Shown: positions 1-9,193 of the stretch, in pieces
How positions within the stretch are numbered: position 1 is the first letter of the stretch
How the letters are laid out: each line of letters starts with the position of its first letter
DNA from: Actinomycetota bacterium
Lineage (GTDB): Bacteria; Actinomycetota; Acidimicrobiia; Acidimicrobiales; RAAP-2
Direction of reading: 5' to 3'
NCBI GenBank assembly: GCA_021324045.1
Contig: JAJPJV010000037.1
Span: 1-64,000 of the forward strand
DNA length: 64,000 nucleotides
Position numbers and translations under genes: made by a program
The notes under the pieces: generated by a model
What the model was told of the DNA's origin: nothing
The model's input: the letters and a program-made list of their open reading frames with translations, nothing else
Databases searched by the model: none

Positions 1-195
1 CCCTGGAACGCGCTCGAACCGCAAACCCACGGCTGCTTCTGCGCAATCGTCACTCGAAGCGTCCGGCATCCCCCGGCCCGTCGCTACGCGGTGGATCGAG
101 GCTAAGTGCGGGGAGCATCGCACGTCGCAGCGGGCCGCGGGCCCGCTGTCCGCCCCGAGTTGAGAGCGCCGTTCGGTTCGAACCCGCGGCCGAGC

Positions 196-1476
196 TCAGC
201 GCGCCGAGCGCTGCTCGATCGCCCGAGCCCCTCCGGAGGAATCGAAGTCGTACGCCGTCTCCTCGTGCAGGCTCAGGTCGAGCCCAACGATCTCGTCCTC
301 CTCGCTCACCCGAAGACCGACCGTCCGCCGGAGGGCGTACGCGATGCCCGCGGTCACCGCGAACGAGTACGCGCCGACGCAGACCACGGCGAGCGCCTCG
401 TGACCGAGGAGACCAGGCCCGCCCCCGTAGAACAGGCCGTTTCGTCCGAGGGCCGAGGCGGTCCCGAAGAACCCGACGAGCAAGGTGCCCACGAGCCCGG
501 CGACGCCGTGGACGGCGAGGACGTCGAGGGAATCATCGAGACGCAGGCGGAACTTCAACCGCACGGCAAGCGAAGCGACGACGCCGGCAATCACTCCGAT
601 GACCGTGGCCCCGAGGGTATTGACAAACCCACAGGCCGGCGTGATGGCAACGGCACCTGCGATGGCCCCGCTCACCGCTCCGAGCGTGGTGGGCTTGCCG
701 GTCCGCAACTTCTCGACCGCGATCCAAGCCAGCAGCGCGGCAGCGATCGCGGTGTTGGTGTTGACGAACGCCACGCCCGCCCCGCTCGCCTTCAGGGCCG
801 ATCCCGCGTTGAACCCGAACCACCCGAACCACAGGATGCCCCCACCGACGACGGTGAGCGGAACGTTGTGCGGCCGCATGAGCGAATGGGGCCAGCCTCG
901 GCGGCGACCGGCAACCAACGCCAGGGCGGCACCGGCCATCCCTGCGTTGAGCTCGACGACGGTGCCGCCGGCGAAATCCTCGGTTCCACGCCGGGCAAGC
1001 CATCCTTGTGGGGAAAAGACCCAGTGGGCGATGGGTGCGTAGACCAACACGGACCACGCGACGATGAACGCGAGGAAGGTCCCGAACTTCATACGGTCGG
1101 CCGAGGATCCCGTGAGCAGCGCCGGGGTGATGATCGCGAACATCATCTGGAAGATGACGAAGGCCACCGGAGGGATGCTCTGGGCCTTGTTCCCCGTGTA
1201 CCCCGGCACTGCCTGGTGCAGGTGGGCAAGACCAGCGAAGTGCAGGGTGCCGATGAGCCCGACGCCACCCCAGTCCGGGCCGAACGCCAGGCTGTAGGTC
1301 ACCCAGACCCACAGGAGGCTGACGACGGCCATCACCCCGAAGTTCTGCATGAGCATGGCCAAGACGTTCTTCCGGCGGACCATCCCGCCGTAGAAGACGG
1401 CCAGCCCTGGTGTCATGAAGAGCACGAGTGCAGCACTAAGGAGGACCCACGCCGTATCACCCGAGTTGTCGTGCAC
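196..1476 (-). CDS. amt: Ammonium channel/transporter (Amt family)
   Basis: 426 aa, normal Amt length, with about 11 hydrophobic segments. It conducts ammonium/ammonia across the inner membrane. Visible family marks are the pore phenylalanine segment FVIFQMMFA (residues 106-114), the GWFGFNAGSAL helix (218-228) and the C-terminal regulatory tail ending GLDLSLHEETAY (398-409). The second twin-His histidine is present (H323 in AVHGVAG). The first is replaced by glutamate: E175 in GTVVELNAG, codon GAG at 952-954. That substitution is known in yeast Mep1/Mep3-type transporters. The start is GTG at 1476, with GGAGG about seven bases upstream. No glnK/glnB lies beside it. Family assignment is secure; the altered transport mechanism is inference. 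Confidence 0.95.
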   Translation of the reverse strand: MHDNSGDTAWVLLSAALVLFMTPGLAVFYGGMVRRKNVLAMLMQNFGVMAVVSLLWVWVTYSLAFGPDWGGVGLIGTLHFAGLAHLHQAVPGYTGNKAQSIPPVAFVIFQMMFAIITPALLTGSSADRMKFGTFLAFIVAWSVLVYAPIAHWVFSPQGWLARRGTEDFAGGTVVELNAGMAGAALALVAGRRRGWPHSLMRPHNVPLTVVGGGILWFGWFGFNAGSALKASGAGVAFVNTNTAIAAALLAWIAVEKLRTGKPTTLGAVSGAIAGAVAITPACGFVNTLGATVIGVIAGVVASLAVRLKFRLRLDDSLDVLAVHGVAGLVGTLLVGFFGTASALGRNGLFYGGGPGLLGHEALAVVCVGAYSFAVTAGIAYALRRTVGLRVSEEDEIVGLDLSLHEETAYDFDSSGGARAIEQRSAR

Positions 1477-1718
1477 CTCTCAGCCTCCGTCGAACGAGCT
1501 GCCCGAAGCTATCCGAAACGGCTGATCCTGCGGTTTGGCCGGCAGGAGGCCAACCAGCCACCATGGAAGGGTTCGTCAGGCCACGGGCCCGATGGCTACC
1601 CTCCCCCAGGACATCGGAAACGAATGCGACCGGAGGGACCTCCGAGCCTGCATCCGACCCGAAGGGCCTGGTGGGCACACGGACAGAGAGGGCCTCCGGA
1701 CAGGGGTGATGCTCGAAG

Positions 1719-2606
1719 ATGGGACGCGTGCCAGAAGAATCGCCTGAGCCCAGCATGCTGGGGGAATTGCCGGGCATCTTGGACCTCGAGGCGGTGGGCG
1801 AGGATGCCTGGCGGGGATGGACCCCTCCGGGCACCGGGCGAAGCGACATCTTCGGCGGCCAGGTGGCCTCACAGGCGCTGCGGGCCGCTGGCTTCACCGT
1901 CCCACCCGACCGTCTGCCGAACTCGGTCCACGGCTATTTCCTCCGGCGTGGGCAGGCCTCGGCGCCCCTCGAGTTCTTCGTCGAGCGCCTCCGATCCGGG
2001 AGGACCTACACCGCCCGAAGGGTCGACGTACGCCAGGACGGCAAGACGATCTTCGCCATGCTGGCGTCCTTTCACACCGAAGAGCCCAGTCGGGAGTTCG
2101 ATCACCCGATGCCCGACGGCGTGCCCGACCCCGACGAGCTGCCCGCCTCCGACGACGCGAACCCCTGGCACCGGTCGTTCGAGGTTCGCCGGGTCCGCGT
2201 CGAAGGACCAATCGTGCGGTGGTGGGGCCGAGTGCCCGAGGCGTTGCCCCCGGATGCCCTGTTGCACTCCTGCGCGTTGCTGTACGCGTCGGACATGAGA
2301 GCAGGAGGAGCCGCGATGGCCGCCATCGGATACGGCCACCTCGACCGTCTTGAGTCCGTTGCCCCGGGTCATCCCCGGGGCAACTTCGGAAGCCTGGATC
2401 ATGCCGTATGGTTCCACCGTGCTCCGGACGTCAACCGGTGGTTCTTCTGCGACGTCACCCCGCTCACGGTGCGCGACTCGAGAGGGCTGGTGGTCGGGCG
2501 GATGTTCGACCGGGAGGGGCAACACCTGGCCACCTTCACCCAGGAGATGTTCTTGAAGGGTCCCGACGGGCCTCCCGGCGCGGCGGGAGGCCCGCAGACA
2601 CCATGA
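1719..2606 (+). CDS. Acyl-CoA thioesterase, TesB/ACOT8 type (double hotdog)
   Basis: 295 aa, close to the usual TesB length of about 285-300. It hydrolyses acyl-CoA to free acid and CoA in the cytoplasm. The N-terminal hotdog carries DIFGGQVASQALRAA and the strand VHGYFLRRG. A central region shows SFHTEEPS. The C-terminal hotdog carries SLDHAVWFHR and the GLVVGRMFDREG strand, which match the two-domain TesB pattern. A second possible start is ATG 1755 (MLGELPGILD), which fits the family N-terminus better; the extra 12 residues are not conserved-looking. It is transcribed away from amt and probably has its own promoter in 1477-1718, where I see no clear motif. Confidence 0.9.
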   Translation: MGRVPEESPEPSMLGELPGILDLEAVGEDAWRGWTPPGTGRSDIFGGQVASQALRAAGFTVPPDRLPNSVHGYFLRRGQASAPLEFFVERLRSGRTYTARRVDVRQDGKTIFAMLASFHTEEPSREFDHPMPDGVPDPDELPASDDANPWHRSFEVRRVRVEGPIVRWWGRVPEALPPDALLHSCALLYASDMRAGGAAMAAIGYGHLDRLESVAPGHPRGNFGSLDHAVWFHRAPDVNRWFFCDVTPLTVRDSRGLVVGRMFDREGQHLATFTQEMFLKGPDGPPGAAGGPQTP

Positions 2607-2665
2607 GCGGCACGCCACGACGAGCGACCACCCGCTGCTCGCGGGAGCCCGGAGCGAGCCTGTGA

Positions 2666-3472
2666 TCAGCCTGGCATCCGCGAGGGATCCCTGCCGGCAG
2701 CGATCCAGAACAGGCCACCGTCGGCGACCAGGGTCTGCCCGGTCACGTAACTCGAGAGGTTGGAGACCAAGAAGACCAGGGGCCCCGCTTGCTCCGCCGG
2801 CGTGCAGTAGCGCGGGAGCGGGCGGAGGGGCTGTGGCAGGCTCGTCGGATCGACGCCACGCTCAGCCATCCCTGCGACGATCCGCGGCGTGAGCACCGCA
2901 TCGGGCGCCACGGCATTGACCCTGATCCCGTAGGGACCCCACTCGTAGGCCATGGTCTTGACGAGTGACACCAGCCCGGCCTTCGCCACCCCATAGGCCG
3001 GATGGTTGGTCGCAGCGTAGAAGGCGTCGACAGAGGCGACGACCGCGATACGGCCGTGCACCCCGGCTGCGATCATCCGCTTCGCCACCGCTCGCGAGAC
3101 GTAGAGGTGATGGCGCAAGTTCTGGTTGAGGTCGTGGTCCCAGGTCTCGTCGTCGATCTCCATGACGCTCGTCCATGACGCCATGCCGATCATGTTGATG
3201 AGGATCTCCAAGCGGTCCTCGGCGAAGGCTTCCGCTTCGTCGACCATCCGGGCGACGTCACCGGGAACGCGGACGTCGCCTTGGATCGCCACGGATCGAA
3301 CGCCGAGGTCGGCAACCTCCTTTGCTACAGAGACGGCCCGCGAGCCGATGATGTCCGCCACGGCGACATGCGCGCCGGCGCGAGCTAGGAGCAGTGCCGA
3401 TTCCCGACCGATGCCCAACCCTCCGCCCATCACGAGCGCGAACTGCCCGGCGATGCCCAAGAGGTCTTCCAT
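2666..3472 (-). CDS. SDR-family NAD(P)-dependent oxidoreductase
   Basis: 268 aa, typical classical short-chain dehydrogenase. The Rossmann motif is MGGGLGIG (residues 15-22) in place of the usual TGGxxGIG. The NxxG-like segment is INMIGMAS, the catalytic serine is in VASVDAFY, and Tyr/Lys lie in YGVAK. The C-terminus carries the usual substrate-loop and YVTGQTLVADGG motif. The start at 3472 is chosen because AAAGGAG sits five bases upstream; a longer in-frame reading to 3589 would be Arg-rich and unlike the family. Substrate unknown. The next recognisable coding material upstream is degraded, so this may be the surviving part of a catabolic cluster. Confidence 0.9.
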   Translation of the reverse strand: MEDLLGIAGQFALVMGGGLGIGRESALLLARAGAHVAVADIIGSRAVSVAKEVADLGVRSVAIQGDVRVPGDVARMVDEAEAFAEDRLEILINMIGMASWTSVMEIDDETWDHDLNQNLRHHLYVSRAVAKRMIAAGVHGRIAVVASVDAFYAATNHPAYGVAKAGLVSLVKTMAYEWGPYGIRVNAVAPDAVLTPRIVAGMAERGVDPTSLPQPLRPLPRYCTPAEQAGPLVFLVSNLSSYVTGQTLVADGGLFWIAAGRDPSRMPG

Positions 3473-3477
3473 GATTT

Positions 3478-3484
3478 CTCCTTT
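3478..3484 (-). promoter_or_regulatory. Ribosome binding site deciding the SDR start
   Basis: AAAGGAG on the minus strand, five bases before the ATG at 3472. A second AAAGGAG copy follows a little further upstream. It supports the short start for the SDR gene over the long in-frame extension. Confidence 0.75.
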
Positions 3485-4181
3485 TTCTCCTTTCCACAAT
3501 GGGCGACGACGACTCGCACTCGACCGACCCATCCCTTCGCGCGACCGGAGGCCTGCCCGCGGCCATGACCTCGACCAGCCCAGGATCACACCATCGAAGA
3601 ACTCCTCTCGATGCGCCTGGGACCCAGGACGGGGGAATGGAGACGGTCACCGCTGGGTCGCGCGTGGCTCGACCTGAACACATCACGGCGACCGGGAGCG
3701 CTCCGCCCGACCGACGCCGACGATGACCTCGCCGGCCTTCATAATCTCGCCACGGTTGGCGACCGTTCGGACCGTGCCCTCGATTCGCCAAGAACGGACC
3801 CGTCAGCGTGACGACGCGTGGGTCCATCGACGTGGACGTGGCTCCAGTGTTGCCACTGCCGCGACCGCCTCCAGCAAGAACGTCGGGGAACGACGGGTCC
3901 GAAGCATGAGCGGCGGAGTCGAGTAGGGCGGACAGCGGATCACCACGAGACTCGCTGGCACCATGGATCCTGGACAACCACCATCGACGCCGTCATGATC
4001 CCATCCGCTCCATTCGCTCATCGGTTCAATGCCAACGCATCGTCGCCTCCGAGGTGGGGCACTTTCCGGCCGGTTGCCCGAACCGACCGCTGCGTTCCGT
4101 GGCACCGACCTTTCGACATGGCGATGCCCGTCGACGCTTCGGAGCGAGACGGGATGCAGAAGAGCCACCGTGGCACTGCCC
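3485..4181. other. Gene-poor stretch with possible decayed coding remnant
   Basis: About 700 bases without an intact gene. On the minus strand, fragments in different frames read like pieces of one protein: GDPLSALLDSAA (around 3900-3945) resembles the helix of PaaI-type hotdog thioesterases. A second piece ending AGEVIVGVGRAERSRSP with its stop at 3683-3685 lies in another frame. This may be a frameshifted hotdog thioesterase pseudogene, but the match is by eye and weak. It adjoins a clearer pseudogene to the right. Confidence 0.3.
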
Positions 4182-4990
4182 TCAGCGCGCGATCTGGGTC
4201 TGCTTCTCGCGCCGTTCGAGCTCTGGGATCACAGACTGCCCGCGGAGCTCCGAGCAGTTGTGCCGCCTGGGACCGGTGACCGAACTGGGTGTGACAAAGC
4301 AGGTGATCGAACCCGGTTTGTTCGTAGCGGATCATCTGCTCGACGACGTGATCGGGATCTCCGAGGATGGTCATGTCTGCTTCCTGGTAGGGCTTGGGGT
4401 TGAATCCCCCTTCGCTCCGTTCCTTGAGCACCGGGGACGCCGCTTTCTGCTCTTCGGGGAAGTCGGTCAACTTCCAGCGCAGAAGGAACTCGGCGAGTTC
4501 GACATACCACCAGTCGACGGCCTCCCAGATCCCGTGAGCCTCGGCCTTCGCAATGGTGTCCGCACAATCGACAAGCGTGGAGGCAGCTGTCTTCTTCGTC
4601 GTGACCGACGTGAGGGGCTTGGCGTTTGCAGGGGCGGCATGGTAGGTCGCAAGGTCATTGGCCAGTGCCTCGAGGGGGTCGACGACAACACCCCGAACCC
4701 CAACGAGCCAGCCAGTTCCACGCTGCCAGGGCTCGAGGCCGCCATCCACGCCGGAGGGTGGGGTCTTGGAAGGGCCGAGGCGTGACGAGCCGGGGAAGGA
4801 AGTCGCAGAACTCGCTGTGTTCCTCGGAGAGCTCCTCTCCCGAACGACGTCGAACCCCGTCGCATCCGCCAGGCGAACCTGCTCGAGGGTCTCTGCGTAC
4901 CGCTGTTGCTCGACCGCTCGCTGGCCATAAGGGTGCGGCTTCGGCCAGGGATACGGGGCATCGATTCTCGTAGAGCAGGTCGAGCTTCAC
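4182..4990 (-). pseudogene. Degraded luciferase-like (LLM) flavin/F420 oxidoreductase
   Basis: Pieces of an LLM-class oxidoreductase occur in order on the minus strand but in several frames. A GTG start at 4990, preceded by AAGGGGG, begins VKLDLLYE. After a frame change come YGQRAVEQQRYAETLEQV and RLADATGFDVV. A further frame carries EELSEEHSEFCDF. The C-terminal half (about 4250-4740) is open and includes TILGDPDHVVEQMIRYEQTG and FDHLLCHTQFGH. Near 4240 another frame change is needed to reach QSVIPELERREKQTQIAR and the stop at 4182-4184. The reading totals about 270 codons against a usual 330-380, so an internal stretch is also missing. It is divergent from an intact LLM gene at 5137. Confidence 0.8.
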
Positions 4991-5136
4991 AATCCCCCTT
5001 GGGTTCGTACATATGAACGAACTGTTCACGTCATGCCCGATCGGCAACGGAGCCCTTGCGCATCGAGCACACAAAGGCCGGCGGGGAACCGACGTCACCC
5101 TCGAGTGCGTGTCCCCAGGCGCGCGAGGATCAGACC

Positions 5137-6066
5137 GTGAAATTCTCCACGAGCTTGCCCGGAATCACGCGTTACCCACCGATCACCCAGGACTGGGAAG
5201 CCAACATGTGCGCGCAGGATTTCCAGCTCGTCGCACGAACCGCAGACGAACTCGGTTTCGACTCGATCAGCGTCCCTGAGCACATTGCGCTCCCGCTGGA
5301 GATGGTCGAGCTCATGGGGCCGTTCTGGACGCACGCCATGACCGCGATGGCCTTCGTCGCAGGCGCGACCACAAAAGTGATCGTCGACTCGAGCGTGATC
5401 GTCCTCCCCTACCACCATCCATTGGTGCTCGCGAAGGCCGTGTCGACGCTGGACCTTCTTTCCGGGGGACGAGTCCGGCTTTCCATCGGGGTCGGCCATG
5501 CCGAACGCGAATTCGCTGCCCTCGGAGTCCCCTTCCACCAACGGGGTCGGATCACCGACGAGTACCTCGCAGCAATGATCGAGTTGTGGACGGCGGACGA
5601 ACCGGAATTCCATGGCCGCTACGTCGACTTCGAACAGATCGCGTTCGAGCCGAAGCCAGTGCAAAAGCCGCACCCGCCGATCTGGATTGGAGGAAACTCC
5701 CGGGCAGCCATGCGGCGCGCCGCGCGTCATGACGGCTGGTTCCCGTGGCTGATCACCGTGGATCAACTGCCTTCGTGCCTGGAGTACATCCACTCGTTGC
5801 CCGAGTTCCAGGGACGGACGCGACCGTTCGATATTGCGATGGCCGTCGCCACCCCGTCGGTGTCCGAGGACCACCGACCCCTTGACGGTCGCACCGGGCG
5901 CATGGTCGCACCAGAAGGAAAGCAGGCGATCATCGACGCGATCGGCCGTCTCCAAGAACTCGGCGTCACCTCGACGAGCGTCCCCACTGCGGCGCCAGCA
6001 TCGCTCACGGAGTATCTCGAGAACCTGCACTGGGTCGCCGAAGAGATCATGCCGGCCTTCCGGTGA
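5137..6066 (+). CDS. LLM-class F420-dependent oxidoreductase
   Basis: 309 aa from GTG 5137 (VKFSTSLPGITRYPP), with GAGGA upstream; the longer open frame from 5056 lacks family-like residues. It shows the luciferase-like TIM-barrel pattern: TADELGFDSISVPEH near the N-terminus, VIVLPYHHPLVLAKAVSTLDLLSGGR, then GVGHAEREFAALG and the KPHPPIWIGGNSRAAMRRAA segment. These match the subgroup of probable F420-dependent oxidoreductases common in mycobacteria and acidimicrobia. Substrate unknown. It reads away from a broken paralogue-like gene on the other strand. Confidence 0.88.
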   Translation: MKFSTSLPGITRYPPITQDWEANMCAQDFQLVARTADELGFDSISVPEHIALPLEMVELMGPFWTHAMTAMAFVAGATTKVIVDSSVIVLPYHHPLVLAKAVSTLDLLSGGRVRLSIGVGHAEREFAALGVPFHQRGRITDEYLAAMIELWTADEPEFHGRYVDFEQIAFEPKPVQKPHPPIWIGGNSRAAMRRAARHDGWFPWLITVDQLPSCLEYIHSLPEFQGRTRPFDIAMAVATPSVSEDHRPLDGRTGRMVAPEGKQAIIDAIGRLQELGVTSTSVPTAAPASLTEYLENLHWVAEEIMPAFR

Positions 6067-6083
6067 GAAAGGCACTCCTCTGT

Positions 6084-6533
6084 TCAGCCCTGGCGCGTCC
6101 ACAACGTGGCCATCCCCGCTTGCAGCGCACGCGAAACGAGCTCGACGCGGGGTCCGGTCGGACTGCGGTAGTAGCCCCACATCGGCACGCCGTCAGGGCC
6201 AAGGCCCGACGCCTCGTGGAGGAAGCCGCGCGCCTCGAGCTGCGCGGCGTCGGTCGTGACGTCGTCGGACCAGTAGCCGATGTGGTGGACGCCCGAGCCT
6301 GGCGCAGGCTTCCAGACGGTGCCTTCGATCTGCTGGACGAGCTCGACCCGAGGCTCCGAAACCGAGTAGACGAGGCGGAGGTTCACCTCTTCGGTCCCAG
6401 ATCCTAGGCGAACCATCACATTGGTACTCATCTCCGTGCCCCACACGTAACCGAAGAGGTCGGAAAGTTGGGTCTTGGCGGCGTCGATGTCCTCGACGAC
6501 GATCCCAACGTGGTATTGATCCTCTGCTCTCAC
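6084..6533 (-). CDS. VOC-superfamily (glyoxalase-like) protein
   Basis: 149 aa, one full vicinal-oxygen-chelate module pair: YHVGIVVEDIDAAKTQLSDLF at the start, GVHHIGYWSDDV in the middle, and GPRVELVSR as the last metal-side strand (H, H, E pattern visible). Start GTG 6533 is chosen because AAGGAG lies seven bases upstream (6541-6546). An ATG at 6572 would add an uncharacteristic basic leader. It is convergent with the LLM oxidoreductase, ending 17 bases after it. Reaction unknown; family members include epimerases, lyases and ring-cleavage dioxygenases. Confidence 0.85.
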   Translation of the reverse strand: MRAEDQYHVGIVVEDIDAAKTQLSDLFGYVWGTEMSTNVMVRLGSGTEEVNLRLVYSVSEPRVELVQQIEGTVWKPAPGSGVHHIGYWSDDVTTDAAQLEARGFLHEASGLGPDGVPMWGYYRSPTGPRVELVSRALQAGMATLWTRQG

Positions 6534-6540
6534 GGGCCTG

Positions 6541-6546
6541 CTCCTT
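6541..6546 (-). promoter_or_regulatory. Ribosome binding site fixing the VOC protein start
   Basis: AAGGAG on the minus strand, seven bases before GTG 6533. It lies downstream of the alternative ATG at 6572, so it favours the GTG. Confidence 0.7.
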
Positions 6547-6943
6547 GTTGAGTGCCGGTTGTGCCTCGCCATCTTGGCGAGCACAGCTCCGATCGTCCAT
6601 CTCCAATCCCAGCGGCACCGCCAGCGCACTACCCTCGCGCTGGCCAATGACCCAAACGCCGGATCCGCGCAGCGCCATCGGGCGGGAGAGGAAAGAAGCG
6701 CCATGCCCAGGATTGCAGACCTCAGCGCCCCACTCGCGCGATCGAGCGGCAAGGAACTGGACGAGCGCTCCCTGGCCTCGACCTGCGCCAGCACCGGGCA
6801 CCGTCGGTCCGACCACCGTGCCACAGGGAGGAACCCGCGACGGGCCGGTTGGAAGCCGGCTCTTCGACGCGCCGCGGCAGCCTTCCGGTGACCGAGGACC
6901 GCGCCTACGAGGAGAACTCGCACCTGCCACTGAGCCCATTCCT

Positions 6944-8131
6944 GTGAGCCTGTTCGTGACCATCGGCACGCTGTCGCTCTTCGGTCCGCTCTGCATCGAC
7001 ATGTACATCCCGGCGCTGCCCACCTTGACCGCGGACCTCCATGCCAGCGCGTCGTCTATCCAGCTCTCGCTTACCGCGTGTCTCGTCGGTCTCGGGGTCG
7101 GCCAACTCATGATCGGTCCGCTCAGCGACCGCTTCGGTCGTCGACCACCGTTGCTCGCAGGTCTTGTCTTGTTCTGCGTTGCCTCCGGCGCATGCGCCTC
7201 ATCGGGCACCCCGATCTCGCTGGCCGTTTCCCGGTTCTTCGAGGGGCTCGGGGGGGCCGCCGGAACGGTGATCTCCAGGGCCATCGTGCGCGATCTCTAC
7301 GCCGGGCCCGCAGCTGCCCGGCTCTTCTCCATGCTGATGCTGGTGACCGGTGCCGGCCCGATCTTTGCTCCGCAAATCGGCGCCGGCCTTCTCCACATCA
7401 CCTCGTGGCGAGGGGTCTTCATCGCGCTCGCCCTCGCCGGCGGCGGGATTCTCGCGGCCGCAGCCCTCTGGTTGCCAGAGACCTTGCCCTCGGACCGGCG
7501 CTCGGCAGGGTCCTTGAGGCACACCATGAAGACGATGGAGGTCGTGGTGACCAACCGTGTGTTCTACGCGAATGCCTTGGCGTGCGCCTTCGGGGTCGGG
7601 ACGATCTTTGCGTACATCTCGGGGTCGTCCTTCGTCCTCCAGAACGTCTACCACTTCTCTGCGCAGACCTTCAGCCTCTTCTTCGGCTTGAACGGGTGCG
7701 GACTCGTCATCGGGGCTCAGATCAACGGACGCGTCGTCGGCCGCTATGGGTCGCACCGATTGCTCACCGCATCATTGGTATCGATGACCACTGCGAGCAC
7801 GGCGCTGCTGATCGGCATCTCGTTGCATGTCGCCTTGGCCGGCGTGTTGGCGTGCCTGTTCGCCATCGTCTTCAGCATGGGCTTCCTCACACCGAACGCG
7901 ATGGCGCTCGCCCTCAACGACTTCCCCTCGGCAGCCGGGAGTGCGGCTGCGTTGATCGGCGTGTTGCAATTCGGCATCGGGGCACTCGTGGCACCGCTCG
8001 TCGGCATCGGTGGCAACCATGATGCGGTGCCGATGGCGACTGTGATGGTGGCGATGGCCTTCTCAGCGATCACGTTGCGCCTCCTGCTGAGCCGGGGAGC
8101 ACGCGGATCGCCGATCACAGTCGAGGCCTAG
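6944..8131 (+). CDS. MFS drug-resistance exporter, Bcr/CflA type
   Basis: About 395 aa with 12 predicted membrane segments. The first helix runs straight into LCIDMYIPALPTLTADL, the Bcr/CflA signature. Motif A is GPLSDRFGRRPPLLAGL, and FFEGLGGAAGTVISRAIVRDLY is the helix-5 motif seen in this subfamily. It probably exports small hydrophobic drugs or metabolites by proton antiport. The start is uncertain: GTG 6944 leaves only two residues before helix 1 and no good ribosome site nearby. The frame is open back to 6545, but the extra residues look non-coding (Arg/Pro/Ser-rich). Confidence 0.85.
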   Translation: MSLFVTIGTLSLFGPLCIDMYIPALPTLTADLHASASSIQLSLTACLVGLGVGQLMIGPLSDRFGRRPPLLAGLVLFCVASGACASSGTPISLAVSRFFEGLGGAAGTVISRAIVRDLYAGPAAARLFSMLMLVTGAGPIFAPQIGAGLLHITSWRGVFIALALAGGGILAAAALWLPETLPSDRRSAGSLRHTMKTMEVVVTNRVFYANALACAFGVGTIFAYISGSSFVLQNVYHFSAQTFSLFFGLNGCGLVIGAQINGRVVGRYGSHRLLTASLVSMTTASTALLIGISLHVALAGVLACLFAIVFSMGFLTPNAMALALNDFPSAAGSAAALIGVLQFGIGALVAPLVGIGGNHDAVPMATVMVAMAFSAITLRLLLSRGARGSPITVEA

Positions 8132-8232
8132 GGACCGAGACCACCCAGGCCGGGTCGCCTCGGACCACGGCTGATGCCCGGCGCTGCCGCAATCCGCTTG
8201 CCCGAACCAGACCCCGCCAGGACCCGAGGGGA

Positions 8233-9132
8233 TCACCGAGGCGCCGGCGAGGCGCCTCGGCCCCGGGCGGCGAGCCCAGCCTCCAGCAGTTCCCGGGCCC
8301 GCACGAGGTCCTCTTTTCGCGGCCCGTTGCCAGCGCCGGGCGTCTCGAGCACCGCCGGGAGGTCTTGGAGCGCAGGATGGCCGAGCAACGCCCGGAAAGG
8401 ACCAGGACCGATGGCCCCTTCCCCAAGGTTCTCGTGGCGGTCACGCTGGGCCCCGAGGGGAACCTTCGAGTCGTTGAGGTGCAGGCAGCGCAGCCGCTCG
8501 AGCCCGATGGCGTCGGCAATGCCGGCAACGAGCGCATCGGCTTCGGCGATCGTCGCAAAGGACGTTCCCGACGCCCACAGGTGTTGCGTGTCGAGGCAGA
8601 CCCCGACGCGGCGATCACCGCCGGTCGCGTCGATCAGGGCGCGAAGCTCAGCGAGGCTCCGGCCCACCGTCCCTCCAGATCCCGCCGTGTTCTCGAAGAG
8701 CAAGTCGCACGTCGTCCCCGCGAGGTTGACCGCCTCTTCGAGCGCAGCGACCACCGTCTTGGCGATCCGCAGCGTGGCGGTGCCGGCATCGGTGCCCCGG
8801 TGACTCCCCGGATGCAGCACTAGGGCGAACGCCCCGAGCGCGGTTGCTGCCCGCAAGTTGGCGACCAGCGAGCCGAAGGATCGAGCTCGGGTCGTCGCAT
8901 CGGTGCTGATCACGTTGATGAGGTACGGGGCGTGGCACACCGTGGCCGAGACGACATCGCTGGCGTCCATCGCCGCCCGATAGGCCTCGAAGAGACCAGC
9001 GCCGCGCTCGGGCATCCGCCACTGGCGATTGCTCTGGACGAAGAGCTGGACGACCTCGGCCCCCATCTCCTCCGCCCGCCTCAGTGCGGCGAGGAATCCC
9101 CCCGTCTGGCGAACCTGGGCACCGAGACGCAC
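8233..9132 (-). CDS. nfo: Endonuclease IV (AP endonuclease)
   Basis: 299 aa, cuts DNA 5' of abasic sites in base-excision repair. The TIM-barrel zinc ligands expected for endonuclease IV are all visible: CHAPY (first His), LHPGSH, FENTAG (Glu), CLDTQHLW (Asp and His), LHLNDSK (His), DRHENLG (Asp, His) and LETPG (Glu). Start GTG 9132 (VRLGAQV) aligns with the family N-terminus, although no strong ribosome site is seen. It is the last gene of a leftward run with the APH-type kinase 61 bases upstream. Its placement in a catabolic operon looks accidental. Confidence 0.92.
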   Translation of the reverse strand: MRLGAQVRQTGGFLAALRRAEEMGAEVVQLFVQSNRQWRMPERGAGLFEAYRAAMDASDVVSATVCHAPYLINVISTDATTRARSFGSLVANLRAATALGAFALVLHPGSHRGTDAGTATLRIAKTVVAALEEAVNLAGTTCDLLFENTAGSGGTVGRSLAELRALIDATGGDRRVGVCLDTQHLWASGTSFATIAEADALVAGIADAIGLERLRCLHLNDSKVPLGAQRDRHENLGEGAIGPGPFRALLGHPALQDLPAVLETPGAGNGPRKEDLVRARELLEAGLAARGRGASPAPR

Positions 9133-9193
9133 CTTGGCGACGGTAGCGTTCGGGACGTCGCACAGGGACCGGGGAGTGCTGCAACCTCGGGGC

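Noticed and set aside
106-2298. Very long open frame on the plus strand across amt
   Set aside because: It is antisense to amt for most of its length and gives a Gly/Arg/Pro-rich product without motifs; a by-product of high GC.
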